The translations under genes were made by a program, and so were the position numbers. This document shows positions 21,321 to 30,166 of a DNA stretch of 40,689 nt, piece by piece; positions within the stretch are counted from its first letter, which is position 1; every line of letters starts with the position of its first letter. This DNA is from Formivibrio sp. Lineage in GTDB: Bacteria; Pseudomonadota; Gammaproteobacteria; Burkholderiales; Chitinibacteraceae. Under the pieces are notes generated by a model, which was not told the origin of the DNA, searched no databases, and saw only the letters and a program-made list of their open reading frames with translations. The stretch spans positions 1 through 40,689 of the forward strand of contig JARLJJ010000568.1 in the NCBI GenBank assembly GCA_031291275.1, written 5' to 3'.

Positions 21321-22220
21321 TCACCTCTCCCGCACCCCGTACACCCCGCCAATCACCAGCCATTCGCCTTCGCCCTGCAACTTGCCCGGCAGGACATCGG
21401 CACAGCAAAAAATCTTGGAATACGGCACATCGGTGACAAACACCGTATCGCCAAACTCGCCGGCACGTTCCTGGTCTGTACTGAACGAATTGACATTATT
21501 CAGCAGCACCAGCGTTTCGCCGTCTTTGTGGCCTAATTTCTCGTGCGCCTGCCAGCCGTTCACGCCGCGAAACAAGCGGTAATGGGTTTTGTCGGGAAAC
21601 CGACGCGCGAGTTCGCTCTGGGTGTAGGTGTAGACCAGGTCCAACTGGGCTTCGAGCGCATTTGTGTTGTATAGGCCCGTTGCGCGCTGCTCCAGGTAGT
21701 GCTGGTAGGTGGCCTCGGAGAAATCGCGGATCGGTGCGCCGTGATAGCGCGGCAACAAGCCAAAACGCGATTCCGCCCAGGCCTTGAGTACCGCGCCCTC
21801 GATCTGGTCCGAGTTGAAATGCCAGCCGCGGATCAGCTTCAGATAGTTCAGCTTGCCCCGGTTCTTCTTGATCGCCGCCGTCAAACCGGCTTCTTCCAAG
21901 GCTTCCAGCCGGAAGCTCTCAATCATGTACTGGTGGAAGTGGCGGCAGCGTTCCAGAGGGTCGTCACAGCGCGCCAGCAGCGCAAAAAACTCCCGGTGCA
22001 ACTCGGCCACGCTATCAATCACCAGGTCTGAAGGATGTTTCTGAAAGGTAAGGCTGCCCAGGATCACCGCAGGCAGGTTGCAGCGGTTGATCGGCAGGCG
22101 CGCCGAGGCGGGTAAGGACGGATTGTCGGGCACGCTTTCTTTGTCGCTGACCCGACAGACATCAGGGCCATTGTCGTATGCCACACTGCCAGAAGACTCC
22201 GCTGAATTATTTTTTTTCAT
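21321..22220 (-). CDS. draT: NAD(+)-dinitrogen-reductase ADP-D-ribosyltransferase
   Basis: 299 residues. DraT transfers ADP-ribose from NAD+ to an Arg of NifH (Arg102 here, in GCAGRGV) and switches nitrogenase off in response to ammonium or energy loss. Family blocks: LPINRCNLPAVILGSLTFQK, SFRLEALEEAGL, KLNYLKLIRGWHFNSDQIEG, AESRFGLLPRYHGAPI, YNTNALEAQLDLVYTYTQSE, THYRLFRGVNGW and LLNNVNSFSTDQERAGEFGD, which supply the NAD-binding Arg and the STS-like and Glu elements of the ADP-ribosyltransferase fold. The first 40 residues are polar and not conserved. It is divergent from nifH, and the NifA site for nifH lies within its 5' coding part. draG, normally adjacent, is about 9 kb away. Confidence 0.95.
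   Translation of the reverse strand: MKKNNSAESSGSVAYDNGPDVCRVSDKESVPDNPSLPASARLPINRCNLPAVILGSLTFQKHPSDLVIDSVAELHREFFALLARCDDPLERCRHFHQYMIESFRLEALEEAGLTAAIKKNRGKLNYLKLIRGWHFNSDQIEGAVLKAWAESRFGLLPRYHGAPIRDFSEATYQHYLEQRATGLYNTNALEAQLDLVYTYTQSELARRFPDKTHYRLFRGVNGWQAHEKLGHKDGETLVLLNNVNSFSTDQERAGEFGDTVFVTDVPYSKIFCCADVLPGKLQGEGEWLVIGGVYGVRER
22142..22157. promoter_or_regulatory. NifA upstream activator sequence for nifHDK
   Basis: TGT-N10-ACA (TGTCGCTGACCCGACA), exact consensus, about 98 bp upstream of the -24 element and inside the draT reading frame. A second half-match (TGTCGTATGCCACACT at 22172) fails the last base. Confidence 0.7.
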
Positions 22221-22254
22221 TTATTTACAACGACTTATGCTTTATTGCCAGCGC

Positions 22255-22270
22255 TGGCACGCCATTTGCG
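22255..22270 (+). promoter_or_regulatory. Sigma-54 (-24/-12) promoter of nifH
   Basis: TGGCAC-GCCAT-TTGCG matches the consensus TGGCAC-N5-TTGCW except the last base; GG and GC are 10 bases apart. The start would be near 22281, giving a leader of about 72 nt before nifH. Confidence 0.85.
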
Positions 22271-22334
22271 ATCTAGAGGGCGTGGCAGGCCGGAATGTTG
22301 AAGATCCTAATAACGGCCGTCAACCCGTGTTTAA

Positions 22335-23234
<900 letters not shown>

Positions 23235-23251
23235 TGCCCAGCCGGGCATGT

Positions 23252-23273
23252 GCCCCGCTCGCCTGAGCGGGGC
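23252..23273 (+). terminator. Hairpin in the nifH-nifD gap, probably partial terminator or mRNA stabiliser
   Basis: GCCCCGCTC-GCCT-GAGCGGGGC: 9-bp perfect stem without a T-run, 17 bp after nifH. Such hairpins are common after nifH, where they raise nifH mRNA above nifDK. Confidence 0.6.
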
Positions 23274-23331
23274 TGACATGAAACGCAACGCGCTTAGTCC
23301 GCAGATTAGCGGCGGCGCACAGGAGAACACC

Positions 23332-24783
23332 ATGTCCGCGATTTCGCGTGAAGAAACCCAAGAACTGATTCAGGAAGTGCTGGAAGTTTACCCGGAGAAA
23401 GCCAAGAAAGACCGGGCCAAGCACTTGATGATCAACGATAAAACCCTTGAATCCTCCAAGAAGTGCATCACCTCCAACCGCAAATCGCTGCCAGGCGTGA
23501 TGACCATGCGCGGTTGCGCCTACGCCGGTTCCAAAGGCGTGGTTTGGGGTCCGATCAAGGACATCATCAGCATCTCGCACGGCCCAATCGGCTGTGGTCA
23601 ATATGCCCGCGGCGGCCGTCGTAACTACTTCGCCGGCACTTCCGGCGTGGATGCCTTTTGCGAGTTGAACATCACTTCCGATTTCCAGGAAAAAGACATC
23701 GTGTTTGGCGGCGACAAGAAGCTCGCCAAACTGATCGACGAAATCGAAATGCTGTTCCCGCTGAACAAGGGTATCTCGATTCAATCGGAATGCCCGGTCG
23801 GCCTGATCGGTGACGACATCGAAGCCGTCGCCAAGAAAAAGGCTGCCGACATCGGCAAGCCGGTGATTCCGGTGCGTTGCGAAGGTTTCCGCGGCGTTTC
23901 GCAATCGCTGGGCCACCACATCGCCAACGACTCGGTGCGCGATTGGGTGATCAACAACCGCGAAGGCCAGGCCTTCGAATCGACCCCGTACGACGTGGCC
24001 ATCCTCGGTGATTACAACATCGGTGGCGATGCCTGGGCTTCGCGCATTCTGCTGGAAGAAATGGGCCTGCGCGTTGTGGCGCAATGGTCCGGCGACGGCA
24101 CGCTGGCTGAAATGGAAAACACCCCGAACGTGAAGCTGAACCTGCTGCACTGCTACCGTTCGATGAACTACATCAGCCGTTACATGGAAGAAAAGTTCGG
24201 CATTCCCTGGATGGAATACAACTTCTTCGGCCCGACCAAGATCAAGGAAAGCCTGCGCGAAATCGCCAGCCATTTCGACGACAAGATCAAGGAAGGCGCC
24301 GAGCGCGTGATCGCCAAGTACACCCCGGCAATGGAAGAAATCATTGCCAAGTTCAAGCCGCGCCTGCAAGGCAAGAAAGTGATGTTGTATGTCGGCGGTC
24401 TGCGTCCGCGTCACGTGGTCGGTGCTTATGAAGACCTGGGCATGGAAGTGGTTGGTACCGGCTACGAATTCGCCCACAACGATGACTACGACCGCACGAT
24501 CAAAGAACTCGGTGATGGCACCCTGATCTATGACGATGCCACCGGTCACGAACTGGAAGATTTCGTCAACAAGCTCAAGCCTGATCTGATCGGCTCCGGG
24601 ATCAAGGAAAAGTACGTCTTCCACAAGATGGGCTATCCGTTCCGTCAGCTGCACAGCTGGGATTACTCCGGCCCTTACCATGGCTACGACGGCTTTGCCA
24701 TCTTCGCCAAGGATATGGATCTGACGGTGAATAACCCGGTGTGGCAAATGATGAAGGCACCGTGGCTGAAGGACGCTGCCTGA
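23332..24783 (+). CDS. nifD: Nitrogenase molybdenum-iron protein alpha chain
   Basis: 483 residues. With NifK it forms the alpha2beta2 enzyme that reduces N2 at FeMo-co. P-cluster ligands Cys62 (RGCAYAG), Cys88 (GPIGCGQY) and Cys154 (QSECPVG); FeMo-co ligands Cys274 ([10 protein letters not shown]) and His441 ([15 protein letters not shown]); His195 region SLGHHIAND also present. Spacing matches Mo-dependent NifD; the absence of the VnfD/AnfD patterns excludes alternative nitrogenases. ATG 23332 follows AGGAG; an open frame upstream (from 23182) overlaps nifH and the hairpin and is not used. nifK follows after a second hairpin. Confidence 0.98.
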   Translation: MSAISREETQELIQEVLEVYPEKAKKDRAKHLMINDKTLESSKKCITSNRKSLPGVMTMRGCAYAGSKGVVWGPIKDIISISHGPIGCGQYARGGRRNYFAGTSGVDAFCELNITSDFQEKDIVFGGDKKLAKLIDEIEMLFPLNKGISIQSECPVGLIGDDIEAVAKKKAADIGKPVIPVRCEGFRGVSQSLGHHIANDSVRDWVINNREGQAFESTPYDVAILGDYNIGGDAWASRILLEEMGLRVVAQWSGDGTLAEMENTPNVKLNLLHCYRSMNYISRYMEEKFGIPWMEYNFFGPTKIKESLREIASHFDDKIKEGAERVIAKYTPAMEEIIAKFKPRLQGKKVMLYVGGLRPRHVVGAYEDLGMEVVGTGYEFAHNDDYDRTIKELGDGTLIYDDATGHELEDFVNKLKPDLIGSGIKEKYVFHKMGYPFRQLHSWDYSGPYHGYDGFAIFAKDMDLTVNNPVWQMMKAPWLKDAA

Positions 24784-24794
24784 GCGTAGCACCT

Positions 24795-24816
24795 AGGCCG
24801 GGCTGACGCCCGGCCT
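24795..24816 (+). terminator. Hairpin in the nifD-nifK gap
   Basis: AGGCCGGGC-TGAC-GCCCGGCCT: 9-bp perfect stem, 12 bp after nifD, without a T-run; likely mRNA stabiliser or processing site. Confidence 0.5.
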
Positions 24817-24877
24817 GCAAACTAAATTCCACTTTCGCCTGGGTCCACGGATGGGTGGCGCAGGCAAGGAGAAAAAG

Positions 24878-26443
24878 ATGCAAACCGTTGACAAAACCAA
24901 ACCCTGCTTCCCGCTGTTCAATGATGGACAGTACCGCGAGATGCTGGAAAACAAGCGCCAGTTCGAAGAAGCGCCTGCCCATGACAAGGTAGCGGAAACC
25001 TTCGCCTGGACTACCACCCAGGAATACCAGGATCTGAACTTCAAGCGCGAAGCGCTGACGATCAATCCGGCCAAGGCTTGCCAGCCGCTTGGTGCTTCGC
25101 TGGCCGCGCTGGGCTTCCACAAGACCATGGTCTACATCCACGGCTCGCAAGGTTGCGTGGCCTACTTCCGCACCTACTTCAACCGTCACTTCAAAGAACC
25201 GGTCGCTTTCATTGCTGACTCGATGACTGAAGACGCCGCTGTATTCGGTGGCCAGAAGAACGTGTTCGAAGGCCTGCAAAACGCCAAGGCGCTGTACGGC
25301 GCCGAGATGATCGCCGTGTGCACCACCTGTATCGCGGAAGTGATCGGCGATGACCTGGGCTCCTTTATCGGCAATGCCAAGAAAGAAGGCTACATTCCGG
25401 AAGAATTCCCGGTGCCGTATGCCAACACTCCGTCGTTCACCGGTTCGCACATCACCGGTTGGGACAACATGCTGCACGGCATCATCACCTACTTCACCGA
25501 AAACGACATGGCAGGCAAGGTTGTCGGCAGCAACGGCAAGATCAACATCGTGCCGGGCTTCGAAACCTACCTGGGCAACTACCGCGTGATCAAACGCTAC
25601 ATGAAGGAAATGGGCGTGGATTACACCATGCTCTCCGATCCGTCCGAAGTGCTCGACACCCCGGCCGACGGCACCTTCAGCATGTACGCTGGCGGCACCA
25701 CCATCGACGAAGTGAAGGATGCACCGAACGCCAAGACCACGTTCTTCCTGCAACCGACCACGCTGGAAAAGAGCAAGAAATTCGTCGAAGGCACCTGGAA
25801 GCACGAAGGCCCGGCCATCAACATTCCGATGGGTGTGGACTGGACCGACGAATTCCTGATGAAGGTTTCGGAAGTTACCGGCAAGGAAATCCCGGCCAGC
25901 CTGTTGCTGGAACGCGGTCGCTTGGTCGACATGATCACCGACTCGCACGCCTGGCTGCACGGCAAGAAAATGGCCATGTTCGGCGATCCTGATTTCCTGC
26001 TCGGCCTTACCAAGGTCCTGCTCGAACTCGGTATCGAACCGACCCACATTGTCTGCAACAACAGCAACAAGCGCTGGGAAAAGGACATGGAAGAGCTGCT
26101 GGCTTCCTCGCCCTACGGCGTGCATGCCAAGGTCTACCCGGGTTGCGACCTGTGGCACCTGCGCAGCCTGTGCTTCACCGACAAGCCGGATTTCATCATC
26201 GGCAGCAGCTACGGCAAGTACATCCAGCGCGATACGCTGGCCAAGGGTCCGGAATTCGAAGTGCCGCTGATTCGTCTCGGCTTCCCGACCTTTGATCGTC
26301 ACCACCTGCACCGCATGACCACGCTGGGCTACGAAGGGATGATGTACATCCTGACCACGCTGACCAACGCGGTTCTGGAAAAGCTGGATGCCGATACCAA
26401 GTATATGGCCGTGACCGACTACAACCACGACTTGGTCCGGTAA
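24878..26443 (+). CDS. nifK: Nitrogenase molybdenum-iron protein beta chain
   Basis: 521 residues. Supplies the other half of the P-cluster: Cys68 (AKACQPLGA), Cys93 (GSQGCVAYFR) and Cys151 (VCTTCIAEVIGDD), with the Ser after it (NTPSFTGSHITGWDNM). HLRSLCFTDKPDFIIGSSYG and LIRLGFPTFDRHHLHR are standard C-terminal blocks. ATG 24878 follows AAGGAG; the frame is open back to 24851, but that gives nine extra residues with a poor match to the family. About 95 bp separate it from nifD and 143 bp from nifT. Confidence 0.98.
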   Translation: MQTVDKTKPCFPLFNDGQYREMLENKRQFEEAPAHDKVAETFAWTTTQEYQDLNFKREALTINPAKACQPLGASLAALGFHKTMVYIHGSQGCVAYFRTYFNRHFKEPVAFIADSMTEDAAVFGGQKNVFEGLQNAKALYGAEMIAVCTTCIAEVIGDDLGSFIGNAKKEGYIPEEFPVPYANTPSFTGSHITGWDNMLHGIITYFTENDMAGKVVGSNGKINIVPGFETYLGNYRVIKRYMKEMGVDYTMLSDPSEVLDTPADGTFSMYAGGTTIDEVKDAPNAKTTFFLQPTTLEKSKKFVEGTWKHEGPAINIPMGVDWTDEFLMKVSEVTGKEIPASLLLERGRLVDMITDSHAWLHGKKMAMFGDPDFLLGLTKVLLELGIEPTHIVCNNSNKRWEKDMEELLASSPYGVHAKVYPGCDLWHLRSLCFTDKPDFIIGSSYGKYIQRDTLAKGPEFEVPLIRLGFPTFDRHHLHRMTTLGYEGMMYILTTLTNAVLEKLDADTKYMAVTDYNHDLVR

Positions 26444-26585
26444 ATCGGCTTCGACAGCGGAAGGTAACCGCCCTTCCCTGTCTCGCTCGATCACCGGCCT
26501 GAACAGGCTGGAGAGAGGAGTAAGGGGTGAGGAGTAAACGCCTTCCCCTTCACGCCTTTCCCCTCACGCCTCACGGAGTGAAGCA

Positions 26586-26810
26586 ATGGCCAACATCATG
26601 ATTAGCAAGAGTTCTGATGGCGGTTTGGTTTTTTACCTGCCAAAGCGCGATATCGAAGATGCCATTTCCTCGATTGAGTTCGACTCCCCGGAAAAGTGGG
26701 GCGGCGAGCTCAAGCTGGCAAATGGCGGCACCTATTATGTCGATCCCATTCCCGCTCCGGCTCGCCTGCCTATTTCGTTGCGCGCCAAACGGGTCGATGG
26801 AGTGGAATGA
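26586..26810 (+). CDS. nifT: NifT/FixU protein
   Basis: 74 residues with the NifT pattern ANIMISKSSDGGLVFYLPKR, DIEDAISSIE and WGGELKLANGGTYYVDP. A small beta-rich protein commonly right after nifK; its role is not settled and it is dispensable in several diazotrophs. The SD is GGAG at 26575-26578, 7 bases from the start. The 140 bp before it contain repeated purine/pyrimidine tracts (GTAAGGGGTGAGGAG against CCTTTCCCCTCACGCCTCAC) that can pair imperfectly, possibly reducing readthrough from nifK. Confidence 0.9.
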   Translation: MANIMISKSSDGGLVFYLPKRDIEDAISSIEFDSPEKWGGELKLANGGTYYVDPIPAPARLPISLRAKRVDGVE

Positions 26811-26816
26811 AGTGAA

Positions 26817-26897
26817 GTAGGTCGGATAAGCCAGAGGCGCCATCCGACATTCCAGCAAAGTCACAACGTCGGAAGGCGCTGCGCTTTTCCGACCTAC
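26817..26897. repeat. BIME-like pair of inverted REP-type stem-loops
   Basis: Unit 1: GTAGGTCGGAT...ATCCGAC (26817-26848); unit 2, inverted: GTCGGAA...TTCCGACCTAC (26868-26897). The outer GTAGGTCGGA/TCCGACCTAC arms are perfect complements, so the whole 81 bp can fold as one nested hairpin. Sits between nifT and the ferredoxin gene, within a probable operon. Confidence 0.7.
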
Positions 26898-26916
26898 ACA
26901 ATCAAGGAGAATCATC

Positions 26917-27108
26917 ATGGCAATGAAGATCAACGCGGATGAATGCACCGCTTGCGGCGATTGCGCCGCAGAATGCCCGACCAGCGCCATCCTCAACAAG
27001 GGGGCGTACTTCAAGATCAATCCGGATACCTGTACCGAATGCGAAGGCGTTTCCGACTTCCAGAAATGCGCCGACATCTGCGCTGCTGGTTGCATCGAGC
27101 CGGCTTGA
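26917..27108 (+). CDS. fdxN: nif-associated 2[4Fe-4S] ferredoxin
   Basis: 63 residues. First cluster motif CTACGDCAAECP (CxxCxxCxxxCP), second CTECEGVSDFQKCADIC with the longer gap typical of the nif-linked bacterial ferredoxins (Alvin/FdxN type), ending with GCIEPA. It probably donates electrons to NifH or to cofactor synthesis (NifB). SD AAGGAG is 8 bases before the ATG. It follows the BIME-like repeat and is followed by the MITE-like element. Symbol by context; several nif ferredoxin paralogues share this pattern. Confidence 0.85.
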   Translation: MAMKINADECTACGDCAAECPTSAILNKGAYFKINPDTCTECEGVSDFQKCADICAAGCIEPA

Positions 27109-27137
27109 ATGCGCAGCACTCCTCCCCCCCACGCACC

Positions 27138-27308
27138 AAGAGCCTATCAGTAGGCGAGCGAGCCAAAGCAGGTGACAGGAGGACGGAGCGCAGGAACCGG
27201 AATGTACAGGTAGTACATGAGGACGCCCTGTAGGAAGCACCCTTGGGGTGTTCCGAGCACCGCCCGACTGTCAGATGCGAAGGCGCAGCCGCCTAATGAC
27301 AGGCTCTT
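27138..27308. mobile_element. MITE-like element with 19-bp terminal inverted repeats
   Basis: Left end AAGAGCCTATCAGTAGGCG (27138-27156) and right end (27290-27308) are inverted repeats matching in 17 of 19 bases; total 171 bp. No reading frame inside; TGTACAGGTAGTACA (27203-27217) is a further palindrome. No clear target duplication. It lies between fdx and the SD of nafY, so it was inserted or kept without destroying the operon. Confidence 0.6.
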
Positions 27309-27321
27309 CTGGAGAATTATC

Positions 27322-28026
27322 ATGAATCAGCAAGTTGCCTCAGGGCATGTCAAAGAGGTCGCCGCACGGATCGGGCTGACTGCACGCAGCTTGGGCGGTT
27401 GTGATCTGACCTGTCTGATCGAAGGTCTGCTTGAACGTCTGGGCAGCCCGCTGACCACCGAGAAGCTCAACAGCATCACCGTAGCCGATCTCACCTATAT
27501 CTTTGCCGAAACGCGCGATGCGCCGACCAAGGAAGAAATCAAGCAAGCCGTGCGCTACTTGGGCGGAGAAGGCAGCGAAGCCACAGATCTACCGACAATC
27601 CTGCCCTACAGCGAAGGCGAATTGCCGCATTCGGTCAGATTGGTTGTTGCGTCCAATACCTCGGAAAACCTCGATGGGCACTTCGGTTCCTGCAAACGTT
27701 TCCTGATCTATCAAGTCACGCAAACCGAAGCCCGATTGATTGAAATCCGCGACCCGGCGGCCTGCCAGGAAACCGAAGACCCAAACGCCGCCCGCGCACA
27801 GATGCTGGCCGATTGCCACTTGCTCTACGTGCAATCGATTGGCGGCCCGGCCGCAGCCAAGGTGATTCGTGCCGGCATTCACCCGGTCAAGTTCCCCAAC
27901 GGCGGTCCTGCCACAAGCGCCATTGAGCAGCTGCAAAAGACCTTGCTGGCTCCACCGCCCTGGCTTGCCCGTGCGATTGGCGTTAAATCAGACCTTGCCA
28001 GCCGCTTTGCCCTGACCGAGGAGTAA
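27322..28026 (+). CDS. nafY: NafY/NifY-type FeMo-cofactor-binding protein
   Basis: 234 residues. N-terminal helical domain (about 1-90: VKEVAARIGLTARSLGG, LLERLGSPLTTEKLNSI) as in NafY, which binds apo-dinitrogenase; C-terminal NifX/NifB-like domain (about 105-215: VRLVVASNTSENLDGHFGSC, RFLIYQV, DCHLLYVQSIGGPAAAKVIR, GIHPVKFPNGGPA), which binds FeMo-co or NifB-co. The His in LDGHFGSCKRF corresponds to the cofactor-binding region. ATG 27322 follows GGAG; an open frame extends upstream through the MITE-like element but is not needed. NifX-type proteins of about 150 residues lack the N-terminal part, so NafY/NifY is preferred. DUF6129 and cowN follow. Confidence 0.85.
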   Translation: MNQQVASGHVKEVAARIGLTARSLGGCDLTCLIEGLLERLGSPLTTEKLNSITVADLTYIFAETRDAPTKEEIKQAVRYLGGEGSEATDLPTILPYSEGELPHSVRLVVASNTSENLDGHFGSCKRFLIYQVTQTEARLIEIRDPAACQETEDPNAARAQMLADCHLLYVQSIGGPAAAKVIRAGIHPVKFPNGGPATSAIEQLQKTLLAPPPWLARAIGVKSDLASRFALTEE

Positions 28027-28031
28027 TTCGC

Positions 28032-28298
28032 ATGATGACCGAGGAACTGATCCGGCAGGTCTACAGTGCGCTGGCCGATGGCGCCGCGCGGCGTCCCGGC
28101 ATCGACCGGGAACTGCGCGTCGCTTTTCCCGGCTTAGCTTTTTCGGTCTGTGACGACAACGATATCCCGTCGCGCATCAAACCGATTGCCTCCGGCAAAG
28201 ACTTTGCGCTGTACGGCATCTGCACCAGTGACCATTGCGCTTCGCTAACTTCGGACATTGAATCTGCCGGCGGTCTTGCCATTGCCTTAATCGACTAG
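28032..28298 (+). CDS. Small nif-cluster protein, DUF6129-like
   Basis: 88 residues: [17 protein letters not shown], then [40 protein letters not shown] and [10 protein letters not shown] believe it belongs to DUF6129, a small family restricted to nif clusters of Beta- and Gammaproteobacteria; the number is from memory. Conserved Cys residues (SVCDDND and CTSDHCA) could bind a metal or cluster. It starts 5 bases after the nafY stop, with GAGGAG as SD, and so is translationally linked to it. Function unknown, probably in FeMo-co handling. Confidence 0.7.
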   Translation: MMTEELIRQVYSALADGAARRPGIDRELRVAFPGLAFSVCDDNDIPSRIKPIASGKDFALYGICTSDHCASLTSDIESAGGLAIALID

Positions 28299-28314
28299 AA
28301 GCGACCATTCACTA

Positions 28315-28635
28315 ATGAATCCATCGGATACGCCCTGCGGTTGCCGGCAGGAAAGCACTGAAAAAAGTGACCGTTACGTCAGCTTCAAAGGCATTGATTG
28401 CGACGGCAATGCCAAACGCCTGATTGCCTATTTGCGCCGTCATATTGATATCCCGGAAAAAACCAACCCGTTCTGGGAACAGTTCAAGCAAAAGCTCAAC
28501 CCGACATCGGGGCCGCGTTATGACGAGTTGTATCTGGTCCACGCCTATATCAACATCATCCGCGAATATTTGGAACTGATGCAGGATGCACAAGCGCTGG
28601 CGCTGCTGGATCAACTTGAGGAAGAGTGCTGCTGA
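28315..28635 (+). CDS. cowN: N2-fixation-sustaining protein CowN
   Basis: 106 residues. CowN protects Mo-nitrogenase from carbon monoxide inhibition, allowing growth on N2 when CO is present. Family signature: [58 protein letters not shown], with the conserved C-terminal Cys pair. The N-terminal CGCRQES region adds two Cys. It is the last gene of the nif run, 16 bases after the DUF6129-like gene; the SD is weak, so coupling with the upstream gene is likely. Confidence 0.92.
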   Translation: MNPSDTPCGCRQESTEKSDRYVSFKGIDCDGNAKRLIAYLRRHIDIPEKTNPFWEQFKQKLNPTSGPRYDELYLVHAYINIIREYLELMQDAQALALLDQLEEECC

Positions 28636-28653
28636 GGGTGCAGTGTCGCTAAC

Positions 28654-28800
28654 CTACAATTCAACTCGCCGCTTGACCCTAAAATAACGTGATTGTCCGC
28701 GCTTCCTATCTGTAGCGAAGGCGGCGCAGACGATCATGCCATCCTGCTTCGCCTCCCATTTCGGTGTCGCATCCATACAATCACGCACCGCATAGAACAT
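28654..28800 (-). CDS. Possible small protein, 48 residues
   Basis: Open from ATG 28800 to TAG 28654 with AGGA (28811-28814) about 10 bases before it. The product has a well-mixed composition (MFYAVRDCMDATPKWEAKQD, then CAAFATDRKRGQ and RYFRVKRRVEL), more protein-like than random. It might be the end of a broken gene. No family is recognised, and the frame is short, so confidence is low. It is convergent with cowN and divergent from the next small gene. Confidence 0.25.
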   Translation of the reverse strand: MFYAVRDCMDATPKWEAKQDGMIVCAAFATDRKRGQSRYFRVKRRVEL

Positions 28801-28840
28801 CGACAATCATCCTGTCATTAACACCTTTAGGCGCATGATC

Positions 28841-29020
28841 ATGGATATTTACCACCTGGAAACCCTCACCGTCTCCCTCCTGTCCGAAGAAGCGCTGGAA
28901 CTCGCCAATCATTTGGGCTCGCCCCACGCTGAGTGGAGCTTCAACCTTCCTCAGCTATTGAACGAGGAAGAAATGGCTGTTTTTGCCAAAGTAGGACAAT
29001 CAACGCTCTACCATCCTTGA
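28841..29020 (+). CDS. Small hypothetical protein, 59 residues
   Basis: Starts MDIYHLETLTVSLLSEEALE and contains LANHLGSPHAEWSFNLPQLL and EEEMAVFAKVG. Acidic and likely helical. I recognise no family. An ATG at 28835 is also in frame; SD is weak (AGG at 28828-28830). It lies 200 bp after cowN and ahead of the AraC gene, with no link to either. Confidence 0.35.
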   Translation: MDIYHLETLTVSLLSEEALELANHLGSPHAEWSFNLPQLLNEEEMAVFAKVGQSTLYHP

Positions 29021-29072
29021 TGGCACGGAATATCCCGGCACGCTGACGCAAATTTATCGCGCAAAATCAACG

Positions 29073-29084
29073 CGACACGTGTCG
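29073..29084. promoter_or_regulatory. Palindrome upstream of the AraC-type gene, candidate operator
   Basis: CGACACGTGTCG, perfect 12-bp palindrome 20 bp before the AraC-type start codon. AraC proteins usually bind direct repeats, so another dimeric regulator is as likely. Confidence 0.4.
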
Positions 29085-29104
29085 GGAAAGTTTAGAATTG
29101 ATCT

Positions 29105-30037
29105 ATGGATTTGACCCAACACAGCCACATTGCCTCTCTGATCGAGCCTCTTCGGCGCCAGCGTTGCCGCCCGCCGCCAGAATTGGCTACCTATATCGAC
29201 AATTACCTGTTGCTGGATATCAACGCCCTGGGCGCCGATCTTCCACGCCTGTTACCCAGTGCGGGCGCCATCTGCTTTTTCTTTTACGGCACCTCACTGA
29301 CGGTCCGCAACCTCCACACCGGCACGCAGGAAACCAGCACCGATTCTTTTCTGATCTGTAACCGTCACCACGTACTGGATCTTTCCGCCAATGGCGCAAC
29401 CGGGCTGATGGTCATCAATTTCCGACCGGGACGGCTACGTTATTTCACCGATGCCTCTTTTTCGGAACTGCAGGACCATCTCACCTCCACCACGGACCTG
29501 TGGGGTGCCCGCGCCAGCGAAGTTCCGGACAAGCTTGCCGAAGCGCACACTTTTGCCGAATGCGCCTCGATTCTCTCCGAGTTCTTCCTGAAGGTTTTGA
29601 AGGAACGCCAAGCAACGCGGCTGGACCTGATGCTCGACCTGCTTTATCTCTCTCCGGCGACCCGGATTGCCGAGCTGGCGGAACAAGGCGGCTGGAGCCT
29701 GCGCCATTTTGAACGCCAGTTTGCCAGCACCTACGGAGTGACTCCAAAATACTTTGCCCGGGTGGCGCGCATGCAGCAAGTTGCCCGCAGACTGGCCCTC
29801 GAACCCGGTGCAGGCACCCTGGAAAGCGCGCTGGACGCCGGCTTCTTTGACCAATCCCACTTCATCCACGAACTCACCAAACTGGCAGGACTTTCGGCCA
29901 GTGAACTGGCCCGGGGCGTACGTGAACGCCCGCATTTTTACAACCCGAAGGCCTTGCAGTGGTACCTTTGTCATATGAACAACATGGTCAGCACCTTAGG
30001 CGCAGTCAATATCAGCCTGAATTCCCCGCGCAGGTAG
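29105..30037 (+). CDS. AraC-family transcriptional regulator
   Basis: 310 residues. N-terminal domain (about 20-150) of the DUF6597 sensor type: RPPPELATYIDNYLLLDIN, GAICFFFYGTSLTV, ATGLMVINFRPGRLRYF. C-terminal double HTH (about 185-285): RIAELAEQGGWSLRHFERQF, then YGVTPKYFARVARMQQVARR and FFDQSHFIHELTKLAGLS, the usual AraC/XylS motif. The ligand is unknown. It is isolated on the strand, between the small gene and the nucleotidyltransferase. The palindrome at 29073-29084 may control it. No evident tie to nitrogen fixation. Confidence 0.88.
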   Translation: MDLTQHSHIASLIEPLRRQRCRPPPELATYIDNYLLLDINALGADLPRLLPSAGAICFFFYGTSLTVRNLHTGTQETSTDSFLICNRHHVLDLSANGATGLMVINFRPGRLRYFTDASFSELQDHLTSTTDLWGARASEVPDKLAEAHTFAECASILSEFFLKVLKERQATRLDLMLDLLYLSPATRIAELAEQGGWSLRHFERQFASTYGVTPKYFARVARMQQVARRLALEPGAGTLESALDAGFFDQSHFIHELTKLAGLSASELARGVRERPHFYNPKALQWYLCHMNNMVSTLGAVNISLNSPRR

Positions 30038-30166
30038 GCGCTGCCCGACCACGGCAATCACAGCACGATGTGCTTTTATTGGATTGCTGGCCGGATCAAG
30101 TTTGTAGAGAATGAACCCCGTCTGTGTACGATGGCCACTTCCGGCCCCCTACCCATGGAGAATTGA

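Noticed and set aside
24602..26494. Long leftward open frame across nifK (and another, 23176-24792, across nifD)
   Set aside because: They are antisense shadows produced by the codon bias of nifD and nifK; composition is unlike a protein, and nifDK residues are fully conserved.
28271..28286. Sigma-54-like GG-N10-GC before cowN
   Set aside because: The -24 half is poor (CGGTCT) and it is inside a GC-rich coding region; chance is likely.
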